From JBBATK01 sp044224515 (lineage in GTDB: Bacteria > Bacteroidota > Ignavibacteria > Kapaibacteriales > NICIL-2): a DNA stretch of 64,000 nt. The stretch lies in the NCBI GenBank assembly GCA_044224515.1, contig JBGAKH010000002.1, positions 186,001 to 250,000 of the forward strand, read 5' to 3'. The position numbers were made by a program, and so were the translations under genes. The notes beneath the pieces were generated by a model that was not told the DNA's origin, ran no database searches, and worked only from the letters and a program-made list of their open reading frames with translations. Below, in pieces: positions 1 through 8,681 of this stretch (within the stretch, counting starts at the first letter, position 1; each line of letters begins with the position of its first letter).

Positions 1-1461
1 GTGATCACGGCTGTAGACTCGATTCTCTTACTCGCCATTCAGAATATGGGGGTGAGAAAATTTGAAGCCTTTATTCTCTCACTGGTCTTTACGGTTGGCC
101 TGTGTTTTCTGTATGAGTTACTACTAGCTGAGCCCTCGTGGTCGCTCGTGGCAAGTGGTTTCGCTCCTTCTCTGCCTCCGGAAGCACTCTACGTTGCGAT
201 TGGAATCATCGGTGCCACTGTGATGCCACACAATCTGTACTTGCATTCTGCATTGGTGCAGACCCGGTCCTTCGCTGCTACCGATGAAGGAAAGCGACGT
301 GCAGCACGTTATAATTTGTTTGACACTGCCATTGCTCTTAATGCGGCGTTCTTTGTGAATGCGGCCATACTCATTCTGGCTGCTTCGGTTTTTTGGAAGA
401 ACAATCTGGTGGTGACGCAGTTGCAGCAAGCCCATGAACTCTTGGCTCCGATGCTTGGTACCAAAGCTGCGGCTGTGGCCTTCGCTCTAGCATTGTTGGC
501 GGCGGGACAGTCATCGACCTTGACGGGTACTCTGGCCGGACAAATCGTGATGGAGGGCTTTCTCAATTTTAAGATGCGTCCATTCCTCAGACGTCTCATT
601 ACACGTCTGTTAGCCATTATTCCCGCGGTCTTGGTCTTACTAAGCTCCGGTGAAAGCGGAACCTATTCCTTGTTGATTCTTTCTCAAGTTGTTTTGAGTC
701 TTCAACTTCCCTTTGCCGTTATTCCGCTGATCCATTTCACGAGCAGCGAACGCATTATGTCCACACTGCGCAGCGCACTTTGGGTTCGAGTTCTGGCATG
801 GCTTAGCGCAGCCATCATCGTGAGTCTCAATCTACGCTTGGCTTACTCAACGATAAGTGAGTGGATTGGCTCTTCTTCAAATCCGACTCTCATCAGTATC
901 ATTGTGCTTCCTATAGCGGCTGCTTTATTGTTGCTGTTATTGATTGTGACATTCCAGCCGTGGATTCGAACAAAGACTCAGCGTGGTGTGGCTAGCTGGG
1001 AGTCTGTGGTTGCAGGCCTGGGTAATCTGAACCAAGCGGATAATGCACCAAACTTCCGACATATCGCTGTTGCTCTTGCTCACGATGATGCCGATACCCG
1101 TATCCTCCGGCATGCCTGCGCGCTGTGTCGCAACCATAACGCAGAGCTCTTGCTCATCCACGTCGTCGAAGGCGCAGTAGGATCCGTCTTCGGAGCTCAA
1201 ACCTTCGACGCCGAAACTCGCAGCGATGAAGAGTACGTTCAAAAAGTTGCAGAGGCCTTACAGGCTCAAGGTATACGCTGCAGCTCATATCTGGGATATG
1301 GTTCGGCCCCTCGTGAGATTATCCGCATCGTTCACGAAACGCATGCGGATGCATTGGTAATGGGAGGGCATGGTCACCGAGGAATTAAAGACTTGGTCTT
1401 CGGAGCAACGATATCTCCCGTCCGACATGCGTTGTCGATCCCGGTTCTTATCATTCGATAG
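1..1461 (+). CDS. NRAMP-family divalent metal transporter fused to a C-terminal universal stress (UspA) domain, 5' partial
   Basis: This is the C-terminal part of a proton-coupled Mn2+/Fe2+ importer of the inner membrane. The first ~325 visible residues are hydrophobic helices. They include the family hallmark MPHNLYLHSALVQTR (about residues 75-89), which in NRAMP proteins lies in the metal-coordinating sixth helix. The matching DPGN motif of helix 1 is absent because the gene is cut by the window edge; the visible GTG at base 1 is unlikely to be the true start, and roughly 120-140 residues should lie upstream. From about residue 353 a soluble UspA domain follows, ending with the nucleotide-binding pattern GGHGHRG...G and a final PVLIIR strand. 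The fusion suggests that transport is sensed or modulated by ATP or stress state; this is inference. The gene converges on the minus-strand gene at 1541. Confidence 0.9.
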   Translation: MITAVDSILLLAIQNMGVRKFEAFILSLVFTVGLCFLYELLLAEPSWSLVASGFAPSLPPEALYVAIGIIGATVMPHNLYLHSALVQTRSFAATDEGKRRAARYNLFDTAIALNAAFFVNAAILILAASVFWKNNLVVTQLQQAHELLAPMLGTKAAAVAFALALLAAGQSSTLTGTLAGQIVMEGFLNFKMRPFLRRLITRLLAIIPAVLVLLSSGESGTYSLLILSQVVLSLQLPFAVIPLIHFTSSERIMSTLRSALWVRVLAWLSAAIIVSLNLRLAYSTISEWIGSSSNPTLISIIVLPIAAALLLLLLIVTFQPWIRTKTQRGVASWESVVAGLGNLNQADNAPNFRHIAVALAHDDADTRILRHACALCRNHNAELLLIHVVEGAVGSVFGAQTFDAETRSDEEYVQKVAEALQAQGIRCSSYLGYGSAPREIIRIVHETHADALVMGGHGHRGIKDLVFGATISPVRHALSIPVLIIR

Positions 1462-1540
1462 CACGTTGCACACATCAGTCTTGCAGTCTTGAGGTTCAAT
1501 ACTGTGCAAGCGTTGTTGAGTTCGGTTGTGCGTGGAACAT

Positions 1541-3052
1541 TTACATGAAGTTGAGCACTACACTTCTACTAACAATGTGACCGTCGTACATCTGCACCCG
1601 CACAAGGTAGAGCCCCGCCGATAGCTGCGACACGTCAAAACTGTAGAAACCGCTTTGCGATTGGCCGCGGGCCACGCAACGTCCGTCTTCGGACCAGAGT
1701 TCCATGGTCGCTGCTCCACACTCCGCCGCCTTAAGCTCAACATCAAGTGATTTTTCTTCTGACACGCGAATGTTCATTCCGCGTTGGACAGCGGTTTGCT
1801 CGTCGTTTATTGCATTTGCAGTTAATGGGGCACTTCGCATCACGATTGTTCCACGCGCATCATCTTGGTATACCACATACACCGTTGAGTTTGATATGGC
1901 GACATCGACGTTGACCAGCTTTCCTAAGTCGGCATTCGCCACGCTTTGAGCGGCATCTGCATAACCTTTCAAGCGGTCGGCTGTAAAGTTTGTCATGATG
2001 TACGACCGAGAGTTTTCGTTTTGCACCCAGGCTTCTATCAGCGAACGATTGTTCGCGCTCAGACGCGGATAGTTTTGTAGCGTTACTGAAGAAGCTGTCG
2101 TGACAATGGTAGGTGCTTTTACCGGAGCTGCACCGTGCAGTGCGCTAACGGAATGATAGACTCGTGACTTGCCACTGGCGGCGGAACAAAAGACCGAGTA
2201 GAGTGAGTCTCCAACCAACGCCACGTCAGGTCCTGTTGCCGGACAAGCATTAATCTTCCATCCGTTGTTATCGATGTTCTCTCCTCGCTTAAAACTCCTG
2301 GCACCATCTTCTGAAATCCCGATCCAGGTGTCGCGTATGTTGGATGCGTTGTTACGATACGCCATAATCACCATTCCTGACCCTGCTATGATGGATCCCG
2401 GACAACAATCGCATATTGTTTCATCATTGAATCCCGATGCTTTTGTATCGCTTTGAAAACTCTTGGCGGCATCCACAGATCGAACCACAGCCCAGCGAGA
2501 CTGTTCGTAGGTGGCATTGAACTTCATAAATCCAACCAGCGGGTTTCCTGCATCATCAATTGCAACACATGGAAAACGGGACAACGAGTCGGCAATGGTG
2601 TCTACACGTACCGGTGGAGCAAAGGTCCTCGCACCGTCGAACGATGCGCAACAGTACACATGATTCTTCTCCTCGGGTGTTTGCTTGAACACGACATAGA
2701 TAGTATCTCCCTTCGCGGCAATATCGGGTCCGGCCCAATTCTCATAGAACGCCGGTTTCGTCCCGTCGTTTACTATACTCTGAACAAACTGTGAACCGTT
2801 CCATCGTGCTATCCGAACACGCCCCGTTCCTGCTTGTCCAAACAACACAATTGGATTGCCCACGGCATCAAGGACAATGCGCGGATGGAGGTTGCCGGCG
2901 CCGGAAGGTGCTACATCGCGTTGTTCAGACCAACTCAGTTGGGCAGTGGTTTCGACTACCAAACAAGCTAGCACAAAACAGACAGTAGTCAATAGTCGAT
3001 TGCCGACGATCAGTGAATGACGCGTCGGACTCTCAACGAATGATGATTTCAT
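1541..3052 (-). CDS. T9SS-sorted secreted protein with Asp-box (sialidase-like) propeller
   Basis: A 503-residue exported protein. Residues ~20-38 form a hydrophobic signal segment ending TTAQ. The body has three Asp-box-like turns (SFDGARTF ~138, SVDAAKSF ~192, SEDGARSF ~247), as in BNR/sialidase six-bladed propellers. A cysteine-rich CDCCPG motif lies near residue 214 and a further ACPATGP near 268. The last ~75 residues resemble a type A T9SS sorting domain (SLDVELKAAE... GLYLVRVQM...). It is probably secreted and anchored at the cell surface. Canonical sialidase catalytic residues are not evident, so enzymatic activity should not be assumed. It lies 147 bp downstream of the riboswitch-controlled TonB receptor on the same strand, but a strong hairpin (3155-3176) sits between them, so co-transcription is uncertain. 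Confidence 0.75.
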   Translation of the reverse strand: MKSSFVESPTRHSLIVGNRLLTTVCFVLACLVVETTAQLSWSEQRDVAPSGAGNLHPRIVLDAVGNPIVLFGQAGTGRVRIARWNGSQFVQSIVNDGTKPAFYENWAGPDIAAKGDTIYVVFKQTPEEKNHVYCCASFDGARTFAPPVRVDTIADSLSRFPCVAIDDAGNPLVGFMKFNATYEQSRWAVVRSVDAAKSFQSDTKASGFNDETICDCCPGSIIAGSGMVIMAYRNNASNIRDTWIGISEDGARSFKRGENIDNNGWKINACPATGPDVALVGDSLYSVFCSAASGKSRVYHSVSALHGAAPVKAPTIVTTASSVTLQNYPRLSANNRSLIEAWVQNENSRSYIMTNFTADRLKGYADAAQSVANADLGKLVNVDVAISNSTVYVVYQDDARGTIVMRSAPLTANAINDEQTAVQRGMNIRVSEEKSLDVELKAAECGAATMELWSEDGRCVARGQSQSGFYSFDVSQLSAGLYLVRVQMYDGHIVSRSVVLNFM

Positions 3053-3154
3053 GTGTATGAGTATATGACTATGCTTGGGATTTGAATCTGCTCAATGCTC
3101 AGAACAACGATCAACTCAGACGAAAATAGACTGCGCGAAGAGACTTTTGTTTCA

Positions 3155-3176
3155 TGCGCAGCGCAAGCGCTGCGCA
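3155..3176. repeat. Perfect GC-rich hairpin between TonB receptor and T9SS gene
   Basis: A 10-bp perfect inverted repeat TGCGCAGCGC / GCGCTGCGCA with a two-base AA centre. It is located just after the stop codon of the TonB receptor gene. There is no U-tract on either strand, so it may act as an RNA 3'-end or processing stem rather than a classical terminator. Confidence 0.6.
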
Positions 3177-3199
3177 CAAACCAAAGATTCGATGCGAAA

Positions 3200-5653
3200 T
3201 CAAGGTTCTACTTCCAGAGTAAAGAACCAATGACGTTCAGCTGCCGGGAAGAACTCCTTGCCGTTGGCTGCTGCGGCATAGAGGGTGTTACCAATGTTAT
3301 TTACGCTGGCGCGAAGTCTCAGGGCTGACAATGACAACACATCACGAAGCTCGTAGGAAATGTTTGCATTGAGGACGAGTGCAGCCTCAACAACGTTATC
3401 GGTGTAATCGATGCTACCGGGGTAGTCTTTTCTGATAGTGCTAAGCGAACTGCCAAAGTTATCCGAGTACATCGATCCAATCGAGCGCAGACCAAGATCC
3501 AGGAGCAATGAACGGAGTCGTAGAACGGCGTGAAGGTTTGCTATAAAATCAGGAAAGGCAGCGATGGGCTTACCCGACATATCAATGCTGTTCTTTCCGA
3601 GCACATAGCTGTAGTCCACGAAACGATTTCGACTATAGGTTGCATTCGCGATGAGATGAATAGAACTTTCTTGGGCTGACCATAATTCTGCGTCGGCTTG
3701 AACTTCGAGACCCATGTGATTCGTGTGTGCAGCATTTCCGACAATGGGATTGCCAAAGATGTCGCGTCCGCCATTGCGAACGAGTTCGTCATGAAAGTCC
3801 ATCCAGTACACGGTAGCTGCCGCTTGGATCGTGCTACTCGAGAACTTCCAGCCAAGCTCAACGTCGATCATAGACTCAGGCTTAATGAGAGGCTGCGAGA
3901 AATTGTAACGCTGTACGCCGTTGAGCGTGTCTCCGCCGAAGAGCGGTCCGGATGCACTATAGAATGTCTCCTCGGCAGCGTAGAGGTTCGCCATGCGTGG
4001 CTCACGTTTTGTTTGAGCTATACACACATAGGCACTGTGCTGCGTGCCCGGATTCCAGGTCAGACCAATTCGCGGATTGAAGAAGTTGTAGTTCACAGAA
4101 AAGAGTTCCGCGCCGTTCGTTAGTGTACGGCCGTCTATGGTGGTATACGATGTATAAACAAGACCTGCCTTCTCGTTCGAAAGCGCGTACGATGACTGCG
4201 TGAATTGAGCTTCAAGACTCAGTTTGAGCGAAGAACCAAGATCCAGTATCTCGCGTGCAAAGAGCGATGTAATTGCCCGGTGTCCCTCGTACGAATACAC
4301 ACGAAAATCCGGATCAAAACCACTCGGCAAATTCTCCGCATACGCAATATTGGCCCAGTGTTCAGAGTTGTGCGAGCGCAGCTCAACACCACCGACGAGT
4401 TCGCCTCCACCATGTCGCCAACGCACTTGCGGTATCCATCCGATCTGCTTGTTTGCTACCCAGGCCCGAATCAATGTATTGCCGGGAGAGCTGATGCTGT
4501 CGCTGCCTCCATAGGCAGCTGTTAAACGCAGTGTCGCAGCATCCGCCCATGAGGCATCATAATCAAAGTAGCCGCGTCCGGTATAGTAGAAGAGTCGCGA
4601 GCTGACTTCGACGGTAGGACTCAATGTCACACTGTTCAATAGCTCGAAGTGTGGTTGCGAAAATCCCTCACGCTCTTGCGGTCGACGCGAAGCACGATAG
4701 CCCACCGCGCCAGTGCTGTCGTACTCCCAATAGTTGTCGTTGGATCGACGGAGTGCCGGGTCAGTGATAAAACTCTTCGGCATACCCGTGTATGCTAAAC
4801 CGTCACTGATGGGTCCGCCAAACACATTGATCTGCACACTGTAGTCTTCTTGAAAACTCGCAGCACTTACAAAGAAACTCTGTAGACTGGACCAAGAGTT
4901 ATCTCGGTATCCTCTAGATTGAATCTCAGAAATACGGGCGTAAAACGAAGTGTTGTGAGCATCCAGTCCTGTACACAATTCCACGGCTTTACGTGTTGCG
5001 GCAATGGAACTGAATTCTGATGGCGCAGCGTTGATTCCGGCAGCTCCATGTTCTTGTAGTCCGGCGCCTAGACTAATCTTGGCGAAGCGCGAACGAGCGA
5101 TGTTCACGGTACTGAGGTTGATACTGCCACCAATTGCGGGTGCACCGTACGACACTAATCCGGCTCCTCGTTGTACTTGAATGTTGTCCAACGACGAACT
5201 CAGATCCGGAAAATCAATCCAATACACATTGTGATCTTCGGGATCGTTTTGAGGAATGCCGTTGATTAGCACTGCTATACGTCGCTGGTCAAAACCACGC
5301 ATCGTCAAGTACGAATAGCCAATGCCATTGGCATTGTCGGAATAAAACAAGGTTGAAGGTAGATCGGCAAGCAACGCAGGTACATCATACACATGTTGCT
5401 TCTCTTTGAGTTGGGAAGCCGAGAGCTCGTTATACGTTATGGGCTGTGCATCGAGTGAATTTGCGCGCGCTGCACTTACCGTTACTTCAGAGGTGCGACT
5501 ATGCAGGGTGTCTGATTTCTTCTTGGCATGTGCCGAACTTTGTTGCGCATTGACGACAAGGTTCAACGATGTGAGCAAGCAGAATGACAGTGCAAAAAGC
5601 GCTCGGCACAGACGCGAAGAAAGCGCAGGGCAAACAAAAACAGTGTTGGACAT
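3200..5653 (-). CDS. TonB-dependent outer-membrane receptor, probably for thiamine or a related compound
   Basis: An 817-residue outer-membrane active transporter. The start is ATG 5653, because it opens directly into a signal peptide (hydrophobic stretch LFALSFCLLTSLNLVVNAQ). Upstream extension depends on a TTG. A TonB-box-like segment EVTVSAARA (~62) precedes a plug domain with typical signatures: GYSYLTMRGFDQRRIAVLINGIPQND-like sequence near 95-125, and LDNIQVQRGAG near 150. The remainder is a 22-strand-type barrel ending in an aromatic-containing terminal strand. There is no N-terminal carboxypeptidase-like domain, so it is not a SusC type. Its 5' leader holds a TPP riboswitch (5728-5820), so the likely substrate is thiamine, its phosphates or a precursor. 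In Bacteroidetes, thi-box-controlled TonB receptors are known. No PnuT or thiamine kinase partner is visible here. Substrate assignment is inference from regulation. Confidence 0.88.
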   Translation of the reverse strand: MSNTVFVCPALSSRLCRALFALSFCLLTSLNLVVNAQQSSAHAKKKSDTLHSRTSEVTVSAARANSLDAQPITYNELSASQLKEKQHVYDVPALLADLPSTLFYSDNANGIGYSYLTMRGFDQRRIAVLINGIPQNDPEDHNVYWIDFPDLSSSLDNIQVQRGAGLVSYGAPAIGGSINLSTVNIARSRFAKISLGAGLQEHGAAGINAAPSEFSSIAATRKAVELCTGLDAHNTSFYARISEIQSRGYRDNSWSSLQSFFVSAASFQEDYSVQINVFGGPISDGLAYTGMPKSFITDPALRRSNDNYWEYDSTGAVGYRASRRPQEREGFSQPHFELLNSVTLSPTVEVSSRLFYYTGRGYFDYDASWADAATLRLTAAYGGSDSISSPGNTLIRAWVANKQIGWIPQVRWRHGGGELVGGVELRSHNSEHWANIAYAENLPSGFDPDFRVYSYEGHRAITSLFAREILDLGSSLKLSLEAQFTQSSYALSNEKAGLVYTSYTTIDGRTLTNGAELFSVNYNFFNPRIGLTWNPGTQHSAYVCIAQTKREPRMANLYAAEETFYSASGPLFGGDTLNGVQRYNFSQPLIKPESMIDVELGWKFSSSTIQAAATVYWMDFHDELVRNGGRDIFGNPIVGNAAHTNHMGLEVQADAELWSAQESSIHLIANATYSRNRFVDYSYVLGKNSIDMSGKPIAAFPDFIANLHAVLRLRSLLLDLGLRSIGSMYSDNFGSSLSTIRKDYPGSIDYTDNVVEAALVLNANISYELRDVLSLSALRLRASVNNIGNTLYAAAANGKEFFPAAERHWFFTLEVEP

Positions 5654-5727
5654 AAGGCATCTTGAAAAGTGAAACAAGAAGCCCCGTGGGTGTGGCGTAG
5701 TTGGTGGGATCGCGACTGTATCGCGTA

Positions 5728-5820
5728 CCGTTTTCCTTCGCCGGAATTACCCGGATCAGGTTCCAAGAGTATCATCTCAGCAAGCGCGTCGAACAGACGA
5801 AACGCAAGCACCTCTAACGG
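5728..5820 (-). promoter_or_regulatory. TPP (thiamine pyrophosphate) riboswitch, THI element
   Basis: Reading the minus strand from 5820 to 5728, the leader contains the conserved CTGAGA (5775-5780) of the pyrimidine-sensor helix. The core then follows: ACCTGATCCGGGTAATTCC, then GGCGAAGGAAA (to 5732). The closing P1 helix is visible as CCGTT (5820-5816) with AACGG (5732-5728). A variable stem fills the space between GGTGC and CTGAGA. This is an almost consensus THI element. It lies 75 bases upstream of the TonB receptor start. A small CGCGA/TCGCG stem lies just downstream and may form part of the expression platform. Binding of TPP would be expected to shut down receptor synthesis. Confidence 0.93.
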
Positions 5821-5920
5821 AGCCATGCAACTTACGAAAAGACGAGGGATTCTGTGGATGGAGACGACTATGCGTATTCAACCCTTCCATCAGGTAGATC
5901 GTTCGCACACTTCACAAAAG

Positions 5921-5956
5921 AAAAAAGGGTGCAGTATCGACGATACCTACACCCTT
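5921..5956 (-). terminator. Rho-independent terminator of the M61 peptidase gene
   Basis: On the minus strand, AAGGGTG...GTATCG pairs with CGATAC...CACCCTT across a short loop, with a small internal bulge. It runs straight into TTTTTT. It lies 117 bases after the peptidase stop and before the TPP riboswitch, so it insulates the riboswitch transcript. Confidence 0.75.
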
Positions 5957-6072
5957 ATTACTACTTCAGCCTAGAACCAGAGGTTTGGAGCAGAAGAATA
6001 CCTGTGCTACGTACCACAAAAAATCATGGTGCAGCTCGTCATGAAATCAACGCCGTCAGTTGGAAAACGATC

Positions 6073-7911
6073 TCATGCATTTTTTTGCTTTAGCATTTGT
6101 CGTTTGAGCTTTGTCTGCTCGGGACTAGGGTTTGGCAAAGCTTCCAGGACGTTGCGTTTCATGACTTTCTTTTCGACCGGGGCTGCCTTGAGTTCAATTT
6201 CTTTGCCTTCGCGGTGTACGGTTAAGGTTACGGTCTTGTCAGACTTAGGCGCCCAGATAAACATGCCGAACATTTCCATTTTATTGTCGGGATTGACCTG
6301 GATGTCATTGATTTTTACAAGTGTGTCTCCGTCCACGACTCCGAAGTCGTTCTCACTGTGACTTGTGAGAACTACAGCATCCGAGATTCCGCGCTTAAAG
6401 AACATTCGAGCAGAGTTAAATGCAAAGCCATTAACCTCTGCGGAATCAGCAAAGCGATAGCCGACATTTTCAAAAAACTGCGCGTAGGGGATCGACTTCT
6501 TTCCGATGATGTAGTCGTCAATGAATGGCTTCATATCTGATCCCACAAGTCTTGTTATCTCATCGAAGAGTTCGTCGTCTTTGAACGGACGATCCGGACC
6601 ATAGTTCTCACTCAGTTTGCGAATCATCCCAAGCAAATCCAGCTTATTTCCGCTCACCTGACGAATACGCTGATCCATGCAGAAAGCAAGTACTGCACCG
6701 GATTCATAAATGATGGGATAGAGTTCCTGGTTTTCCTCTGTGAGGACGTTTCTACTGAACTCTGTGAGAGAGAAGCCTTTGTCTTTGGTCATCAATCTAC
6801 TCGCCATGATTTTGTGACGCATTTGATCGAAGAACTCCTTCTCCGACATGAGCGTGTCTTGCGCGCGACTCAGCAGGGAAAAGTACTCGGTGCATCCTTC
6901 ATACAACCACAGATGCTGCGACATCTTGGGTTCTTTAAAATCAAAGTAGTGCACTTCTTCACTGTGGAGATTCAAGGGCACCAAGATGTGCAGAAACTCG
7001 TGTCCGGCTGTGTTGCGCACCGACTCGGAGACGCCTTGTCGACCGCCCTCCAACAAGAAGTAAAAACTGGATTGCGAATGTTCGAGCGCACCATAGCTGA
7101 AGCGGTGCGATAGGGTCATTCTCTTAATATCAGCGAAGTAGAAAATGAAGGTATACCGCGTAACAGGCATAATGCCAAAGAACGAGCCCAACGCTCCGCT
7201 CAGAGGTAATAAGTCTTCAGCCACTTGACTCGCGAGCACTTTCTTGTTCGGAGAATACACCGCTATCATCACGTTCATGTTGTTTTGCATGAACGAGAAC
7301 GTATCCGGTACGCAGTACATAACCGGATTGTCAACCAGGTGCGGATATGATTTAGCCGACAAGATGTCGGTGGTGTCGTTCAACTCCAAGCGGTCGAGCG
7401 ATGTTGCGCCATAAAAACCCTTGGGCTTGAGTACTTGAACCTCGTAGGGCAACATCTCGTACCCTTCATAATACCCGATGAAAGCATGGGTATTGATGGC
7501 AAAGTTTGTGTCTTTCTGAATATTCGAGCCGGTAGGTTGAAACACATTAACGGCTTCGGGATCATCCCACGTATCATTCACCCAGTACTCTAAGCGAGCC
7601 ACTTTGGCATCGATGAGAATATCACCGGAGTCACGTCGCACTGCGAGCTCTGCTCCGCTCCGATCATAAGCCTTAGGGTTGACAACAAAGCGACCGTAGT
7701 CATCTTTCGAATAGGTTCCGGGCACGGAACGTGGCATGATGTACCGAAAGCGCTCACCCTTCATTTCCGGGGAAAAGACACTGACGTGTACTTGATCATT
7801 CTTGCATCCCTTTAAATCTAGAAGCACCTTGACAGGGTTCTGTTGTGCAGAGAGGGCATCCGCTATGACTAACAAAACAACAGCCGAAAAAAGAAGAGTA
7901 CGGAGGATCAT
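6073..7911 (-). CDS. M61-family glycyl aminopeptidase-like metalloprotease with PDZ domain
   Basis: A 612-residue exported peptidase. ATG 7911 is chosen because it begins a signal peptide (MILRTLLFSAVVLLVIADALSAQ); upstream in-frame codons encode no signal. The zinc site is HEFLH near residues 304-308 inside GHEFLHILVPLNLHSEE, and the downstream glutamate lies in LYEGCTEYF (~336-345), matching the M61 gluzincin pattern. The N-terminal half is the beta-rich domain usual for the family. A PDZ domain occupies about 490-575 (GISDAVVLTS... GDTLVKIND). The C-terminus is lysine-rich. It probably trims peptides in the periplasm or outside the cell. It stands alone, with a terminator downstream (5921-5956). 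Confidence 0.9.
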   Translation of the reverse strand: MILRTLLFSAVVLLVIADALSAQQNPVKVLLDLKGCKNDQVHVSVFSPEMKGERFRYIMPRSVPGTYSKDDYGRFVVNPKAYDRSGAELAVRRDSGDILIDAKVARLEYWVNDTWDDPEAVNVFQPTGSNIQKDTNFAINTHAFIGYYEGYEMLPYEVQVLKPKGFYGATSLDRLELNDTTDILSAKSYPHLVDNPVMYCVPDTFSFMQNNMNVMIAVYSPNKKVLASQVAEDLLPLSGALGSFFGIMPVTRYTFIFYFADIKRMTLSHRFSYGALEHSQSSFYFLLEGGRQGVSESVRNTAGHEFLHILVPLNLHSEEVHYFDFKEPKMSQHLWLYEGCTEYFSLLSRAQDTLMSEKEFFDQMRHKIMASRLMTKDKGFSLTEFSRNVLTEENQELYPIIYESGAVLAFCMDQRIRQVSGNKLDLLGMIRKLSENYGPDRPFKDDELFDEITRLVGSDMKPFIDDYIIGKKSIPYAQFFENVGYRFADSAEVNGFAFNSARMFFKRGISDAVVLTSHSENDFGVVDGDTLVKINDIQVNPDNKMEMFGMFIWAPKSDKTVTLTVHREGKEIELKAAPVEKKVMKRNVLEALPNPSPEQTKLKRQMLKQKNA

Positions 7912-7986
7912 AGGAAATTCAATAGCTACAAAATCATGAGAGAATGTGCTCACGAGATACCGCGCATTCGGGTTGCGAATATAGCA

Positions 7987-8017
7987 GAGCGTCACTCAGC
8001 CACGCTGAATGACGCTC
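7987..8017. repeat. Long hairpin between DUF6438 and M61 genes
   Basis: A 14-bp inverted repeat (GAGCGTCACTCAGC / GCTGAATGACGCTC, one wobble) around a CAC loop. It follows the DUF6438 gene by about 100 bases and precedes the M61 gene. On the minus strand no U-tract follows, so it is a candidate transcript-end stem only. Confidence 0.55.
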
Positions 8018-8118
8018 GAAAAAGTACCGGAGCCGGGCCAAACAAAGCACTACGCGGGATGCGATGAGGAGTTTCTTAAGTCTATGTTAAACCTTGTGTT
8101 AATCTCGGTTCAAGCTAC

Positions 8119-8598
8119 CTATTCCGCCGCTACTTTGTACCATTTGAGTCCATCGGCAACCGAGTCGATGCTGCGTTCAAGATCGCGCAATCCCGGAGGG
8201 GGATTAAAGCGGTCGGTAACGGTCTTCGTGGAGTCATGCAATGTGTACTTCACTGTGTATGTCGGTATATCGGTTACCATGGCATCATACACATCATTCA
8301 ACTCATAAAAGCGAATACGCTCAAAGGCAGCCATGAGAAAACGCAGCGATTGCTCGTCAACTTTGGCACGATACGCTCCTACCTTTTCTACATTCGACTT
8401 GCCGATATAGCTCGCAGATCCGTCGCCGCGCAGTACTAAGGTGTAGGCAGGACATGCCCCAAAACAACCACTTCGGTCAAGAGTGATAGCCGGAAAATTA
8501 GCCTCAAGTTTCGGCTCGGGTTTGGTCGATGCACAAGCGCCAAGTGTCAGCACGAGGGCAAGACCGGTACAAAGACTGCGAATAGTTGTCGTTTTCAT
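8119..8598 (-). CDS. DUF6438-domain lipoprotein
   Basis: A 159-residue small lipoprotein. ATG 8598 opens a short signal peptide with a lipobox LGAC, so it should be lipidated and exported. The mature part carries the DUF6438 pattern: CFGACPAYTL followed by a GDGSASYIGK turn, a helix with conserved aromatic residues (FERIRFYELND), and an SDIPTYTVKY-like strand. The two cysteines in CFGAC could form a disulfide or bind metal. Function is unknown for the family; nothing in the neighbourhood suggests one. Confidence 0.8.
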   Translation of the reverse strand: MKTTTIRSLCTGLALVLTLGACASTKPEPKLEANFPAITLDRSGCFGACPAYTLVLRGDGSASYIGKSNVEKVGAYRAKVDEQSLRFLMAAFERIRFYELNDVYDAMVTDIPTYTVKYTLHDSTKTVTDRFNPPPGLRDLERSIDSVADGLKWYKVAAE

Positions 8599-8681
8599 AA
8601 CTGAATACCAATGTTTGGTGTTTGGTGATAGGACAAGGAATGAGTCAGCGGGGTTCACATGGCGCGAAGAAAAAATAAACT

